A DNA stretch of 59,024 nucleotides from a bacterium D16-51 (GTDB lineage: Bacteria > Bacillota > Clostridia > Lachnospirales > Lachnospiraceae). Numbering within the stretch: the stretch's first letter is position 1; every line of letters starts with the position of its first letter. The position numbers and the translations under genes are program-made. The stretch lies in assembly GCA_003612285.1 (NCBI GenBank), contig RAYE01000036.1:1-59024 (forward strand). The letters run 5' to 3'. The notes beneath the pieces were generated by a model. It was not told where the DNA came from. It did no database searches and worked only from the letters and a program-made list of their open reading frames with translations. This document shows, piece by piece, positions 9,053-17,899 of this stretch.

Positions 9053-9652
9053 ATGGCATCCATTTTAAATACATCCATTACAAGTTATGACTATCTGCTC
9101 CGTAACTGCTATTCTACGAACAGAAATGCAAGGAAATCATTTGGCCGGGCAACCCTGAAAACAGACGAGCTTGTGAAAGCAGATTCCAGTGCATTAAAAA
9201 AGATAGCAGCCAGCCTGCGGGATATAGAATATGATTCAAAACATGGCAAAAGCATATATAACGGCCTAAAAGTATTTACTGAATCATATAACAATTTAAT
9301 CGACAGTACTGACAAAGCCTCTTCCCCACAAATAGAACGTGCTGAGAAGAAGCTGAAAAAATTTGTGAAAGAAAATAAAGATGAACTGGAAAAAATCGGG
9401 ATAAAAGTCTCTTCTTCCGGAAAACTTACCATAAAAGATTCTACACTGTTATCGACAGATGCATCAAAAATAGGTAAAATTTTTTCCTCTTCCAGTAATT
9501 TTACCAGTACAATTGCCCAACATGCAACACGGATTAACCGGTTAGCCAGAACAATCCAGCGTTCTGGTTCTTCCAACCAGTCAACTGCTGCTGCCACTCC
9601 GCCAGTAACTACTTCGGTGATGACAGCCAATGCAATAGATTATCAAGCATAA
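9053..9652 (+). CDS. Small FliD-C-like protein of unknown function
   Basis: This 199-residue, lysine/serine-rich protein has no signal peptide or membrane segment. Its middle (about 77-145) reads VFTESYNNLIDS, a charged helix, then ELEKIGIKVSSSGKLTIKDSTLL. That is the same pattern as the C-terminal FliD_C region of the larger protein at 13324-14601 (EFVSSYNSLIDH ... ELESCGVSFEEDGHMELDKSL). I therefore read it as a short paralogue of a flagellar-cap-like family. No flagellar gene is nearby. It starts nine bases after AAAGGGGG, and a hairpin follows the gene. Function is unknown. Confidence 0.7.
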   Translation: MASILNTSITSYDYLLRNCYSTNRNARKSFGRATLKTDELVKADSSALKKIAASLRDIEYDSKHGKSIYNGLKVFTESYNNLIDSTDKASSPQIERAEKKLKKFVKENKDELEKIGIKVSSSGKLTIKDSTLLSTDASKIGKIFSSSSNFTSTIAQHATRINRLARTIQRSGSSNQSTAAATPPVTTSVMTANAIDYQA

Positions 9653-9693
9653 AATATAACCTTTAAAAATCCTGGCATCACTTATCATCTCTA

Positions 9694-9734
9694 AAAGCCG
9701 CCTTACTGCAGATTTTTTGCAATAAGGCGGCTAT
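9694..9734 (+). terminator. Hairpin after the FliD-C-like gene
   Basis: AGCCGCCTTA pairs with TAAGGCGGCT. The loop is T-rich, but no U tract follows the stem, so termination is inferred from position. Confidence 0.5.
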
Positions 9735-9858
9735 ATAAGTTGTAAAGACTTCCCAGATGCCAGGTAAGGCTGCTGCCATAAGGCGCTGGAACAGCATCTA
9801 AGAAGAATGCAAAACCAGCATTCCCCATATTCAAAATCAGCAAAATCTCCTATTATAG

Positions 9859-9995
9859 TCAAATACCCCGCAGCAGAGCAACGGGGCATGACTTAGCTTC
9901 TCTTTAGCTTGTTCGCCCCAGAGGGGCGGGGTATTTGACCCGCGCGCAGTCGCCAAGTGCAAGCAAGCATGCATTTGGCTCGTTGCATACGCGAG
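9859..9995. repeat. GC-rich palindromic element
   Basis: GTCAAATACCCCGC (9859-9872) is the exact reverse complement of GCGGGGTATTTGAC (9926-9939). Inside is a second stem (GGGGC/GCCCC) with a near-repeat of TTAGCTT. It continues into a segment with TTTGGCTCGTTGCATACGCGAG; a diverged piece of that segment recurs at 19422-19445 (GGCTCGTTGTGTACACAAG). It lies between convergent genes and encodes nothing visible. Confidence 0.6.
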
Positions 9996-10003
9996 AATAA
10001 AAC

Positions 10004-10030
10004 AGGCAGCCATAAAGCATTACGGCTGCC
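10004..10030 (-). terminator. Terminator of the ribosomal protein operon
   Basis: On the minus strand GGCAGCC...GGCTGCC is followed by TGTTTTATT. It lies about 50 bases downstream of the rplA stop codon and shows that the operon ends at rplA. Confidence 0.8.
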
Positions 10031-10076
10031 CATAAATTCATTCATACGTTACCATACAGTAACATTCACGTCCATT

Positions 10077-10769
10077 CTATATAAATTTTGCTGTATTCAG
10101 CTTTACGCCAGGTCCCATTGTACTGGAAACAGATACGCTTCTGTAATACTGCCCCTTAGCTGCAGATGGCTTTGCCTTTGTGACAGCGGCAATTAATGCT
10201 TCAATATTCTGTACTAACTGCTCATCTGTAAAGGAAACCTTACCAATCGGTGCATGGATGATATTAGCCTTATCCAGCCTATATTCAATCTTACCTGCTT
10301 TAATATCATTAACAGCTTTTGTAACGTCCATTGTTACAGTGCCTGCTTTTGGGTTCGGCATTAAGCCCTTTGGACCAAGCACACGTCCAAGACGGCCGAC
10401 AACGCCCATCATATCAGGTGTTGCAACAACAACATCAAACTCAAACCAGCCATCATTCTGAATCTTAGGAATCAGCTCCTCACCGCCTGCATAGTCAGCG
10501 CCTGCTGCCAAAGCTTCATCAACCTTCTCGCCTTTTGCAAACACAAGTACCCTGACTTTTTTACCAGTTCCGTTTGGCAATACAACAGCGCCGCGGACCT
10601 GCTGGTCAGCATGGCGTCCATCCACGCCAAGCCTGATGTGCGCTTCTACTGTCTCGTCAAACTTTGCTGTTGCAGCCTTCTTCACAAGGCTGACTGCTTC
10701 CGAAACTTCATACTGCTTTGTCCTGTCGACCAATTTTGCAGCCTCTACGTACTTCTTTCCTCTTTTCAT
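10077..10769 (-). CDS. rplA: 50S ribosomal protein L1
   Basis: L1, 230 residues and full length, is recognisable from [36 protein letters not shown] and the signature [21 protein letters not shown]. It is part of the mobile L1 stalk next to the E site and usually an autogenous repressor of its own mRNA. The start is at 10769, seven bases after AGGAGG; a longer frame to 10853 overlaps the intergenic leader. It follows rplK after 123 bases. The normal next genes, rplJ-rplL, are absent here. Confidence 0.97.
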   Translation of the reverse strand: MKRGKKYVEAAKLVDRTKQYEVSEAVSLVKKAATAKFDETVEAHIRLGVDGRHADQQVRGAVVLPNGTGKKVRVLVFAKGEKVDEALAAGADYAGGEELIPKIQNDGWFEFDVVVATPDMMGVVGRLGRVLGPKGLMPNPKAGTVTMDVTKAVNDIKAGKIEYRLDKANIIHAPIGKVSFTDEQLVQNIEALIAAVTKAKPSAAKGQYYRSVSVSSTMGPGVKLNTAKFI

Positions 10770-10892
10770 ATTAATAACCTCCTGGTGGTAGTAACGGCGG
10801 GTTTTCCAGACACCTTTCCGTGTCGCCTCCCACATCGTCCAATTCCATAACAAGTCTTTTTTATGCGTCTGTTTCTTTGAATTGTGTTTTCA

Positions 10893-11318
10893 TTATCCCT
10901 CTACGGAAACGCCCATGCTGCGCGCAGTACCTTCTATCATGCTCATAGCAGCCTCAAGGGAAGCAGCATTCAAATCAGGCATCTTTGTTTCTGCGATTTC
11001 CTGAATCTGAGCCTTTGTAATCTTAGCAACCTTTGTCCTGTTCGGAACACCTGAACCAGACTGGATATTACATGCCTTTTTAATCAATACTGCCGCTGGC
11101 GGAGTCTTTGTAATAAAGCTAAAACTCTTATCCTGGTAAACAGTAATCACAACAGGGATAATCATGCCTTCCTGTCCGGCTGTCTTAGCGTTAAACTCCT
11201 TTGTAAACTGAACAATATTTACCCCATGCTGACCAAGGGCCGGACCAACTGGTGGTGCTGGTGTCGCCTTTGCAGCAGGAATCTGTAATTTAATATATCC
11301 TTCGACTTTTTTAGCCAT
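10893..11318 (-). CDS. rplK: 50S ribosomal protein L11
   Basis: L11 is 141 residues. The N-terminal domain has the conserved [20 protein letters not shown] segment (20 residues, about 14-33) and the C-terminal RNA-binding domain ends [10 protein letters not shown]. It binds the GTPase-associated centre of 23S rRNA and is needed for RelA activation during stringent response. AGGAGG lies upstream of the ATG. It sits between nusG and rplA as in most bacteria. Confidence 0.97.
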   Translation of the reverse strand: MAKKVEGYIKLQIPAAKATPAPPVGPALGQHGVNIVQFTKEFNAKTAGQEGMIIPVVITVYQDKSFSFITKTPPAAVLIKKACNIQSGSGVPNRTKVAKITKAQIQEIAETKMPDLNAASLEAAMSMIEGTARSMGVSVEG

Positions 11319-11467
11319 TTTCTTTTACCTCCTGTAAATTTTGCAAACATTTTGCAAGATTTTAATTCCCACGTACACAACAAACCAGATAATTTCTATA
11401 TTTCTGGCAAATGTACGCTGAACCTGACCCATAAACGATATGGGCATTGGATTAGAACACTTCCGAA

Positions 11468-11989
11468 CTATACCGTCTCAACATCGTTAAAGCTGATTTC
11501 CACAGGCGTCTCACGTCCAAACATGTCAATATTTATGGTAACAGTTCTGTTTTGATGGTCAATCTGACGCACAATACCTGTTGTATCTTCCCATACACCA
11601 GATTTCACCACTACCAAATCCCCAATAGTAAATGGAACATTTGGCGCATCCACTTTCAGCCCCATGCTTTCCATTTCTTCATCTGTCAGAGGAACCGGCT
11701 TTGAACCTGGCCCAACAAAGCCTGTGACGCCACGTGTATTACGGACGACATACCATGTATCGTCATTCATAATCATCCTGATTAGAACATATGCCGGAAA
11801 CATCTTCTTTTGAACGGTTTTTTTAGCATCACTCTTTTCTTCAACTACATTCAACATAGGGACAGATACCTCTAAAATCTGATCCTGAAGATTACGGTTC
11901 TCAATTGTCTTTTCGATATCCATCTTAACCTTATTCTCATACCCTGAATAAGTATGAGCTACATACCAGTGTGCTTCTGCATCTGCCAT
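11468..11989 (-). CDS. nusG: Transcription termination/antitermination factor NusG
   Basis: NusG is 173 residues. The NGN domain has the classical start HWYVAHTYSGYENKV and the FPAYVLIRM motif. The C-terminal KOW domain contains the GDLVVVKSGVWEDTTGIV loop. It binds RNA polymerase at the clamp and couples it to ribosome or Rho. It starts 13 bases after secE, with AAGGGTGATAGG before the ATG. Following it are 149 bases without a gene before rplK. Confidence 0.97.
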   Translation of the reverse strand: MADAEAHWYVAHTYSGYENKVKMDIEKTIENRNLQDQILEVSVPMLNVVEEKSDAKKTVQKKMFPAYVLIRMIMNDDTWYVVRNTRGVTGFVGPGSKPVPLTDEEMESMGLKVDAPNVPFTIGDLVVVKSGVWEDTTGIVRQIDHQNRTVTINIDMFGRETPVEISFNDVETV

Positions 11990-12002
11990 AAGCCTATCAC
12001 CC

Positions 12003-12266
12003 TTATCCTATCTGAATAATCTTATCAAGCCCCGTTTTTATTACAAAATCAAGCAAGGCAATGATAACGCCTAAAATTACCGTTACAACAACAACCGCTG
12101 TAGTTTCTTTTACAATTGTATCCTTGTCCGGCCAGACAATCCGTTTAAACTCTGTCTTTAATGCCTTAAAGAAACCGCCGCTCTTCTTATCTGTTTTTGT
12201 GTTCTTTTCTGACTTCTGTAGTTCGTTTTGGTTCTCTGCATTTTTTTTAATTTCAGAATCTTCCAT
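12003..12266 (-). CDS. secE: Preprotein translocase subunit SecE
   Basis: This 87-residue SecE has a charged N-terminal extension (about 1-35, many Lys/Glu/Asn), then the conserved amphipathic helix FFKALKTEFKRIVWPDKDT and one membrane helix (VVVVTVILGVIIALLDFVI). It clamps SecY in the translocon. The start is preceded by AAAGGAATG. It lies between rpmG and nusG, the usual order. Confidence 0.95.
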   Translation of the reverse strand: MEDSEIKKNAENQNELQKSEKNTKTDKKSGGFFKALKTEFKRIVWPDKDTIVKETTAVVVVTVILGVIIALLDFVIKTGLDKIIQIG

Positions 12267-12330
12267 ATTTCACATTCCTTTCCTGCTAACATGGAAACAG
12301 CTCCAGAAACACGCCAAAACAGGCTGCTTC

Positions 12331-12480
12331 CTATTTTGTTTCCTTGTGTAATGTGTGTCTTCTACAGAATCTGCAATACTTCTTTGTTTCCATTCTATCC
12401 GGATGGTTTCTCTTTTCCTTGGTCGTATCATAATTGCGCTGTTTGCACTCTGTACAAGCTAAAGTAATTTTTACTCTCAC
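12331..12480 (-). CDS. rpmG: 50S ribosomal protein L33
   Basis: This 49-residue gene starts with GTG ten bases after GGAGG. The translation [19 protein letters not shown]...[17 protein letters not shown] has the two CxxC pairs (Cys9/12 and Cys36/39) of the zinc-binding form of L33. It is the first gene of the rpmG-secE-nusG-rplK-rplA operon. The reading frame is unambiguous. Confidence 0.95.
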   Translation of the reverse strand: MRVKITLACTECKQRNYDTTKEKRNHPDRMETKKYCRFCRRHTLHKETK

Positions 12481-12637
12481 GACTTTGTTACCTCCATTCT
12501 AATATTCTGCTTTCACAACTGCCAAACCATGCTAAGCTCCATATCCAGAGCCAGTGCCCTTCCTGGCAGAGCCGTGCAGGCCTGTCCTTTCCCAAAGAAT
12601 TCTGGGCATAAAAAAAAGACTGTTACATCGCCCATAT

Positions 12638-12666
12638 ACTATACCATGTCGCAAGCCTTACGTCAA
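12638..12666 (-). promoter_or_regulatory. Promoter of the rpmG-secE-nusG-rplKA operon
   Basis: On the minus strand TTGACG (12666-12661) and TATAGT (12643-12638) are separated by 17 bases. The first gene starts about 150 bases downstream, leaving a long leader. Confidence 0.8.
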
Positions 12667-12691
12667 GAAAAAAGTAGATATTTCTGAAACT

Positions 12692-12883
12692 CACTAAATT
12701 GTCCTGCGGAAAGCAATGTCATTCTAAATTTTTGTCAATCTGTAAATTACAGAAAACTTCCGCTTTTTTGCAGAAAATTTGATAAAAATTATTTCCCCAT
12801 AAGGAATTCCATGAAAAATATAACAGGGAAACTATATATTATCTGTTTTGGCTTTGGAACAACTGGCCGTGAACAGCAATAAC
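12692..12883. repeat. Diverged single arm of the foldback element
   Basis: CTAAATTGTCCTGCGGAAAG and the following 80 bases match the right arm of the foldback element (15241-15330) with scattered changes. The segment ends GGCCGTGAACAGCAATAAC, a degenerate form of the family end. The left arm is missing, so this is an old, truncated copy. Confidence 0.65.
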
Positions 12884-12955
12884 TCTTGCCAAAAAGCACA
12901 CAAAAGAATTATACTATTCTCCAGCTATTACCTTTCAAAAGGGGGATTTTATGAA

Positions 12956-13321
12956 ATGAAACGAAACGACATCCTGCTCATTGCCGGAATTTTTCTGGCT
13001 GCCCTATTAGTTTTTGGCGCCATCCGCCTGTCCGGGACAAAAGGCGGCGACATTGTTGAAATAGAGGCAGACGGGACAGCCATTAAAACATTACCGTTAA
13101 ATACGGATACTTCTTATACAATAAAAACCAAATCCGGGATAAATATACTAGAAATTAAAAATGGATCTGCCAATATCACGGAGGCAGACTGCCCTGATAA
13201 GCTTTGCGTACACCAAAAAGCAATTTCACGCCAGGGCGAAACCCTTGTCTGCCTTCCCCACAAAGTAATTGTATCAATCCGTTCATCAAAAAAGGCCACC
13301 CTGGATGGGGTAGCCCAGTAA
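12956..13321 (+). CDS. Membrane-anchored NusG domain II (DUF1312-type) protein
   Basis: This 121-residue protein has one N-terminal membrane helix (about 6-24), followed by an extracytoplasmic NusG domain II fold (about 30-120). The family motif is present: CPDKLCVHQKAIS...GETLVCLPHKVIV, with three cysteines. Function is unknown; in Firmicutes such proteins often neighbour the ApbE/heptaprenyl-diphosphate or Rnf genes, which are not here. The start 12956 follows AGGGGG by ten bases. An overlapping out-of-frame ATG AAA TGA at 12951 forms a two-codon minimal ORF just before it. Confidence 0.82.
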   Translation: MKRNDILLIAGIFLAALLVFGAIRLSGTKGGDIVEIEADGTAIKTLPLNTDTSYTIKTKSGINILEIKNGSANITEADCPDKLCVHQKAISRQGETLVCLPHKVIVSIRSSKKATLDGVAQ

Positions 13322-13323
13322 AC

Positions 13324-14601
13324 TCAGCAATAAAAATTAAACAGCAGACCGGAATAAAGAGAAGTAATATAAGAATACCCCCTTGGCGGTTTTGTAAAAT
13401 TCGGATAGCTGACTACCTTTTTATCAACATACTCAATCGGATTAATCTTAATCTGGTCCGTCTTTGCAAACATACGGTTTGTCATCGCAGAATCCGGCTG
13501 GAAAAGCACCTGCATATCCCCTGCCTCTATCGCCTGCGCCGCCAGGGATTTATCCAGCTCCATATGTCCATCTTCCTCAAAAGAAACACCACAGGATTCC
13601 AGTTCATTAGCAAACGGTTCTGAAAGACGTTTCAATTCATCCAGAAGCTTTGACTTTGTCCCCGTCTTTTCTTCAAACGTCAAATTATGGTCAATCAATG
13701 AATTATAGCTGGAAACAAACTCTTCCACCCCTTCAATAATCGCATCAACATCCGGATGGTAATCAATTGTTGTCTCCGTATCCGATGGCCTGCGGAGTGA
13801 TATTTTCACTGCCCTTCCCAAAATAAATTCATTAGAAAGGGACGTTTTCTCCGTTCCATTTAAATCAAACACTGCACTCTTTGGCATCACTGACACATGA
13901 TCCAATCCATAATATTCAACAATCCCTCTGCCCTTGCCTTCCGACGCCTTATCCTGCAAGGTAAAAATCGGCTTGCCATCAGGGGAACCAACCATAGACG
14001 ACTCCAGCCGCATCCCTATTTTCCCGCCATCAAACGAATATGGCTCTGCATTAATCCCAATCTTAGCCTTTGTAATAAAGTCGGACAGCCCCTGGATTAC
14101 TTCACGGTGATTCGCATCTTTCCTGATATTATACTGGAAATCATACCCAACATCATTCACTGTCACACGGAACTGATAGCTTCCTGCTGCAAGCCCTTTC
14201 CCTGTCTCGTAATATTCTTTTCCCTGGTTTACCTGCGAATTAGCTAACTGCTTTACACGGATAGAAAATGCATTCGGAAGATGGTCTACATCTGTATCCA
14301 GCAGCTCTGCGCCAACCTGCTCCACATCAGAAGAACGTGCTTTTTTCTGCGCAAAAACGCCATCTTCCGAGTCGTCTGCAAGTGTCTGCAGGGAATCATG
14401 TATCCTCATGGAAGATTCTTTCACGCCTAATACAAAAGACTGCTTTGCATTCGTGAAATTAAGAAGATATACCGGAGAAGACTGTGTCTGCTTCCGGATC
14501 CTCTTTACAACAGAGCGGAGCTCATTTGAATTGTTCACATACTTTGTCGTATATTTCGGATCAAATGTTGTCAAGAGATTATTATAGATGGTAGTGTTCA
14601 T
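13324..14601 (-). CDS. FliD-like (flagellar hook-associated 2-like) protein outside a flagellar locus
   Basis: This 425-residue protein shows a FliD architecture. A helical N-terminus leads to a FliD_N-like strand (FSIRVKQLANSQVNQGK, about 129-145). A central D2/D3-like region follows, with FDLNGTEKTSLSNEFILGRAVKI (20 or more residues, about 244-266). A FliD_C-like segment (EFVSSYNSLIDH ... LDKSLAAQA) comes next, and the protein ends unusually with aromatic and Cys residues (SGLLFNFYC). No signal peptide is seen. Canonical FliD caps flagella, but no other flagellar gene is nearby. AAAGGAG precedes the ATG. It ends two bases from the convergent NusG-II gene. Confidence 0.75.
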   Translation of the reverse strand: MNTTIYNNLLTTFDPKYTTKYVNNSNELRSVVKRIRKQTQSSPVYLLNFTNAKQSFVLGVKESSMRIHDSLQTLADDSEDGVFAQKKARSSDVEQVGAELLDTDVDHLPNAFSIRVKQLANSQVNQGKEYYETGKGLAAGSYQFRVTVNDVGYDFQYNIRKDANHREVIQGLSDFITKAKIGINAEPYSFDGGKIGMRLESSMVGSPDGKPIFTLQDKASEGKGRGIVEYYGLDHVSVMPKSAVFDLNGTEKTSLSNEFILGRAVKISLRRPSDTETTIDYHPDVDAIIEGVEEFVSSYNSLIDHNLTFEEKTGTKSKLLDELKRLSEPFANELESCGVSFEEDGHMELDKSLAAQAIEAGDMQVLFQPDSAMTNRMFAKTDQIKINPIEYVDKKVVSYPNFTKPPRGYSYITSLYSGLLFNFYC

Positions 14602-14763
14602 AGCAACCTCTCCTTTCCCTGGAATTTGCCATTAAGCCTTAACTGAATCCGGAATCCGTTCCAGATTAAACCAGTTAACATAATATGTATTAAATATTAT
14701 ACGATACCCTATAAGATATGTCGACATTTTTTCCCATTTAATTAACCTCTTTCTAAAATTTAT

Positions 14764-15437
14764 GTTACTATTCACAGTCAATGGTATCAAGATAGAAACA
14801 AATAAAAAATGATTTTCCCAGATATTTTCCCAATTATGCAGTATGAGAAAATGGTATTGTTTGATATTTTCTGCAAATAACTAAAGTTTTATTTAACATA
14901 TAACTGACAAAAATTATAGAAGACATTGCTTTCCGGCAATCCTACGCTCTTAAGAATTGCTAATGCTTTTTGCTTCCAGCCCTGATTAGCGCGCCCACTG
15001 CCAAAACTCACCGGAAACAACGATTCCATGATATTTCGGCTGGGGCTTCAGAATGCGTTGGTACTTGTGGCTGGGGAGGATGCAAAGCATCCACCACAGC
15101 CATTATGTACCATTACGCATTCTGCGCAGTGGAAACGTACCAGCCGAAATATCTATGGAACTCTGTTGTTTCCAGTTCAGACAGTTGTCCGTGCGCGCGC
15201 ATAGGCTGGAAGCTTAAAAAGCAAAGCAATTCTAAAAGAGCTAGATTGTCCTGTGGAAAGCAATGTCTTTCTAAATTTTTGTCAGGCTGTAATTTACAGC
15301 AAACTTTAGTTATATTGCAGAAAATCAGGACGACTTTTGCTTTCTCATACTGCATAATATGGAAAAATATATCCAAAGGGAAAATCATGTCTTATTTGTT
15401 TCTGCAATATATGATACCATTGACTGTGAATAGTAAC
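14764..15437. mobile_element. Complete foldback element (MITE-like), 674 bp
   Basis: Two arms of about 320 bases are imperfect reverse complements of each other along their whole length. The outermost 26 bases (GTTACTATTCACAGTCAATG then GTATCA) are perfectly inverted, and the centre is the hairpin GGATGC AAA GCATCC at 15078-15092. Flanks are TAT/ATA. No transposase is encoded. The right arm is nearly identical to 1-361, so copies have moved or been copied recently. Reading frames in it are artefacts of the palindrome. It separates the FliD-like gene from the tetR-ABC operon and could terminate transcription from both sides. Confidence 0.85.
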
Positions 15438-15484
15438 ATATTTATCTTAACATACTATATCATACCTGTCTTGCAGAAACAAAG

Positions 15485-16627
15485 CTATTCCCCCATAACT
15501 TTTTTTACTGATCTCTTCCCAAGCTGTATAGACTTCCACCACAATAAAAGTTCAAAAAGTACGAGGAAGGAGATAAGCGCTATCCAAAAAGCCGGGAAAT
15601 CAAATGTAAAATCAGGGACATCCTCAACATCCTGGAATACGACAATTGTCACAAATTTCAAAAGAACATACTGATATATTGTCCCAGCCGCAAAACCAAC
15701 ATAAGCAATCCACCTATAACCGCCCAAAACCGCTCCCGTACATTCTTTCATTGTATATCCCAATACCCGCATCATAGAAACAGACTTTGCATTTGCATTA
15801 GCAACAGATGTAACCGCAATAAATAATGTTGTACACGAAAGGACAATCCCGATTACTACAATCATTACCGAAAAAACTATACTTGCAAGTTCTTCCATGC
15901 TAAAAGACATCTGCATCATGGCAGAATAGCAGAATGCCGCAAACGCAATAAAAAATACAAGGGACTTACGCTGCCATACCGTATTTTTCCTCAACTGTAC
16001 TAAAAATGTAAGCTCTTTTCCCTGGCGTCTCTTTCCCGCCTTAAAACTCTTTTCCACTTTTTCCCTCAACAATTCCAGGACAGGGACACTTAATTTCCTG
16101 CACCCATATAATACAGAAATTCCCGCAAAAAGGAGAGCCGGGGCAATAACCAGGCAAACCGGCAAAACAGGGTGAAAATGGGCAGAATATTCCGGCAGGA
16201 TATGGTCTTCATTTTGCACTTTATAAAAATACGGCATTACGCCATATGCGGCAAGCATCCCTCCCCCTGCCCCAAATAATATGCAAAGCCCAAATGCGCT
16301 AAACCCTTTTGCGATCTTAAAACTGGAATAGCCAATCGCTTTTAAGATGCCAATCTGCTTTCTGTGCGAATCAATATACTGTTTAATATAAAAAAACAAC
16401 ATAACCACCGAAGTTGCCAAAAGACAACCACCACATAATCCACAGACTACTTTCCCTGACATCATCTGCGCTTCATAAAGCAAACGCACCTGCTCAGATG
16501 TAATCTCATTTTCTATGGATACAACATCTATATTATGATTAAGGAAAAGCGTGCATACAAAAACAGCACAAAACGATATTATGATAATCCCCTGCAATTT
16601 CCATATATCTTTTAACCCAAGAACCAT
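15485..16627 (-). CDS. FtsX-like ABC transporter permease
   Basis: This 380-residue membrane protein has helices near 13-30, 58-80, 105-130, 152-172 and a C-terminal set (about 215-235, 240-262, 290-315, 345-366), with the FtsX signature KQIGILKAIGYSS. The first extracytoplasmic domain is very short compared with MacB or FtsX. It follows its ATPase after a few bases and is the last gene of a tetR-ATPase-permease operon. Such pairs export drugs, peptides or lipids, or act in resistance; the substrate is unknown. No strong ribosome binding site precedes the ATG, so coupling to the upstream stop is likely. Confidence 0.85.
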   Translation of the reverse strand: MVLGLKDIWKLQGIIIISFCAVFVCTLFLNHNIDVVSIENEITSEQVRLLYEAQMMSGKVVCGLCGGCLLATSVVMLFFYIKQYIDSHRKQIGILKAIGYSSFKIAKGFSAFGLCILFGAGGGMLAAYGVMPYFYKVQNEDHILPEYSAHFHPVLPVCLVIAPALLFAGISVLYGCRKLSVPVLELLREKVEKSFKAGKRRQGKELTFLVQLRKNTVWQRKSLVFFIAFAAFCYSAMMQMSFSMEELASIVFSVMIVVIGIVLSCTTLFIAVTSVANANAKSVSMMRVLGYTMKECTGAVLGGYRWIAYVGFAAGTIYQYVLLKFVTIVVFQDVEDVPDFTFDFPAFWIALISFLVLFELLLWWKSIQLGKRSVKKVMGE

Positions 16628-16631
16628 GCCA

Positions 16632-17324
16632 TCACCATCCTATCTCATATGCTGTTTTTATCATCTGGTTTTCATACGTTTCCACAATTTTTCCACTGTT
16701 CATCCTTATTACAGTATCCGCCATCTCTGCAATATTCAGATTGTGCGTTACCATAACAATTGTAAAATGGTATTTTGCATGCAATTTGCTGATATAATCA
16801 AGCACCAGCCGCCCTGTTTCCTCATCCAGCGCCCCGGTAGGCTCATCCATAAACAGGACTTCAGGCTTTTTTGCCAATGCCCGTGCTACAGATACCCTCT
16901 GCTGTTCCCCGCCGCTAAGCTCACTGGGATATTTGCCCAGCTTCCCTCCAAGGCCTACTGCTTCAATAACCTGCCTGTAATCACTGTTTCCTGCCAAATC
17001 AGCTCCCATCCTGACATTTTTATCGACATTCAGGTTCGGCAAAAGATAATACTGCTGGAAAATAAACCCAACCTTATCTTTTCTAAACTCTGTCAGGGCT
17101 TTATCAGATAACCCTGAAATATCCCTGTTATCATAAGAAACCGTCCCACTGTCAGGACGTTCCAGCCCTGAAATAACATTTAATAAGGTAGATTTCCCTG
17201 AACCGGACGCTCCCAGAATTACAACAAACTCCCCATCTTTTATTGATAAAGAAATGCCTTTTAAAACCTTGTTTATGTTTTCCTTATTTCCAAATGATTT
17301 TACAACCTCTTTTACCTGAATCAT
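16632..17324 (-). CDS. ABC transporter ATPase, MacB/LolD type
   Basis: In this 230-residue ATPase, Walker A is GASGSGKST (about 38-46), followed by the Q-loop [12 protein letters not shown], the signature [15 protein letters not shown], Walker [13 protein letters not shown] and an H-loop His. The sequence belongs to the LolD/MacB/FtsE class that partners FtsX-like permeases. Its ATG shares a base with the tetR stop (TAATG), and GGAG lies in the end of tetR. The permease follows directly. Confidence 0.93.
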   Translation of the reverse strand: MIQVKEVVKSFGNKENINKVLKGISLSIKDGEFVVILGASGSGKSTLLNVISGLERPDSGTVSYDNRDISGLSDKALTEFRKDKVGFIFQQYYLLPNLNVDKNVRMGADLAGNSDYRQVIEAVGLGGKLGKYPSELSGGEQQRVSVARALAKKPEVLFMDEPTGALDEETGRLVLDYISKLHAKYHFTIVMVTHNLNIAEMADTVIRMNSGKIVETYENQMIKTAYEIGW

Positions 17325-17899
17325 TATAATTCTCCTCTTTTCATCTTCTCAAGTAAGCCAAGAAAAACCTCCGTCATCATCTCCCCAATTTCCTCACCAG
17401 AAAAACTGCATACTTTTGTTGCGCATAACGTTGCTATCCCATGCGAATAAATCCAAAGGTGGCGGTACAGCTTATCCGCCTGCTCTCTCTCCAGTCCATA
17501 TGGTTTTTGTACAGAATGCAAAATTGCTTCATAATTTTCATCAAGTACAGTAAGTACATGCATCATATCACTGGTTTCACCCTGTTCCCCCATAAACAAA
17601 AGCTGGAACAGCTTTGGCTCTTTTACCGCAAACTGTATATACGCCATCCCGACGCCGCGGAAAGCAAGCGTTTCGTGAAGCCCCTTATCAATATACTGGC
17701 AATAGACCTCTTTTGCAGCCTTTATCACCTCTTTATTCACTTCTTCCATATTTTCAAATACAGTAAATATTGGCCTTGCCGAACTTTTCAGCCTTGCACC
17801 AAGTTCCCGCGCTGTAACTGCGCCCAGCCCGTTTTCCCGTGTAATCTCCAATGCAGTAGAAATAATCTCTTTCCTAGAAAATTTAGCCTGTGGCGGCAT
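17324..17899 (-). CDS. TetR/AcrR-family transcriptional regulator
   Basis: This 191-residue regulator has an N-terminal HTH (about 8-55: FSRKEIISTALEITRENGLGAVTARELGARL) with a TetR-type all-helical ligand domain (WHG-type C-terminus: FQLLFMGEQG..., LWIYSHGIATL). It is the first gene of the operon with the ABC ATPase and FtsX permease, and so probably represses it until a ligand binds. The start at 17899 is within the usual distance of the family HTH. Confidence 0.9.
   Translation of the reverse strand: MPPQAKFSRKEIISTALEITRENGLGAVTARELGARLKSSARPIFTVFENMEEVNKEVIKAAKEVYCQYIDKGLHETLAFRGVGMAYIQFAVKEPKLFQLLFMGEQGETSDMMHVLTVLDENYEAILHSVQKPYGLEREQADKLYRHLWIYSHGIATLCATKVCSFSGEEIGEMMTEVFLGLLEKMKRGEL

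Noticed and set aside
10770-10892. L1 autoregulatory binding site in the rplK-rplA spacer
   Set aside because: A small GACAC/GTGTC hairpin exists, but I could not match the L1-binding consensus with confidence.
15438-16627. BceAB partner for the BceRS-like pair at 7.1-8.9 kb
   Set aside because: The FtsX permease has a short extracytoplasmic domain and lies in a tetR-led operon 6 kb away; there is no evidence of a link to the kinase.
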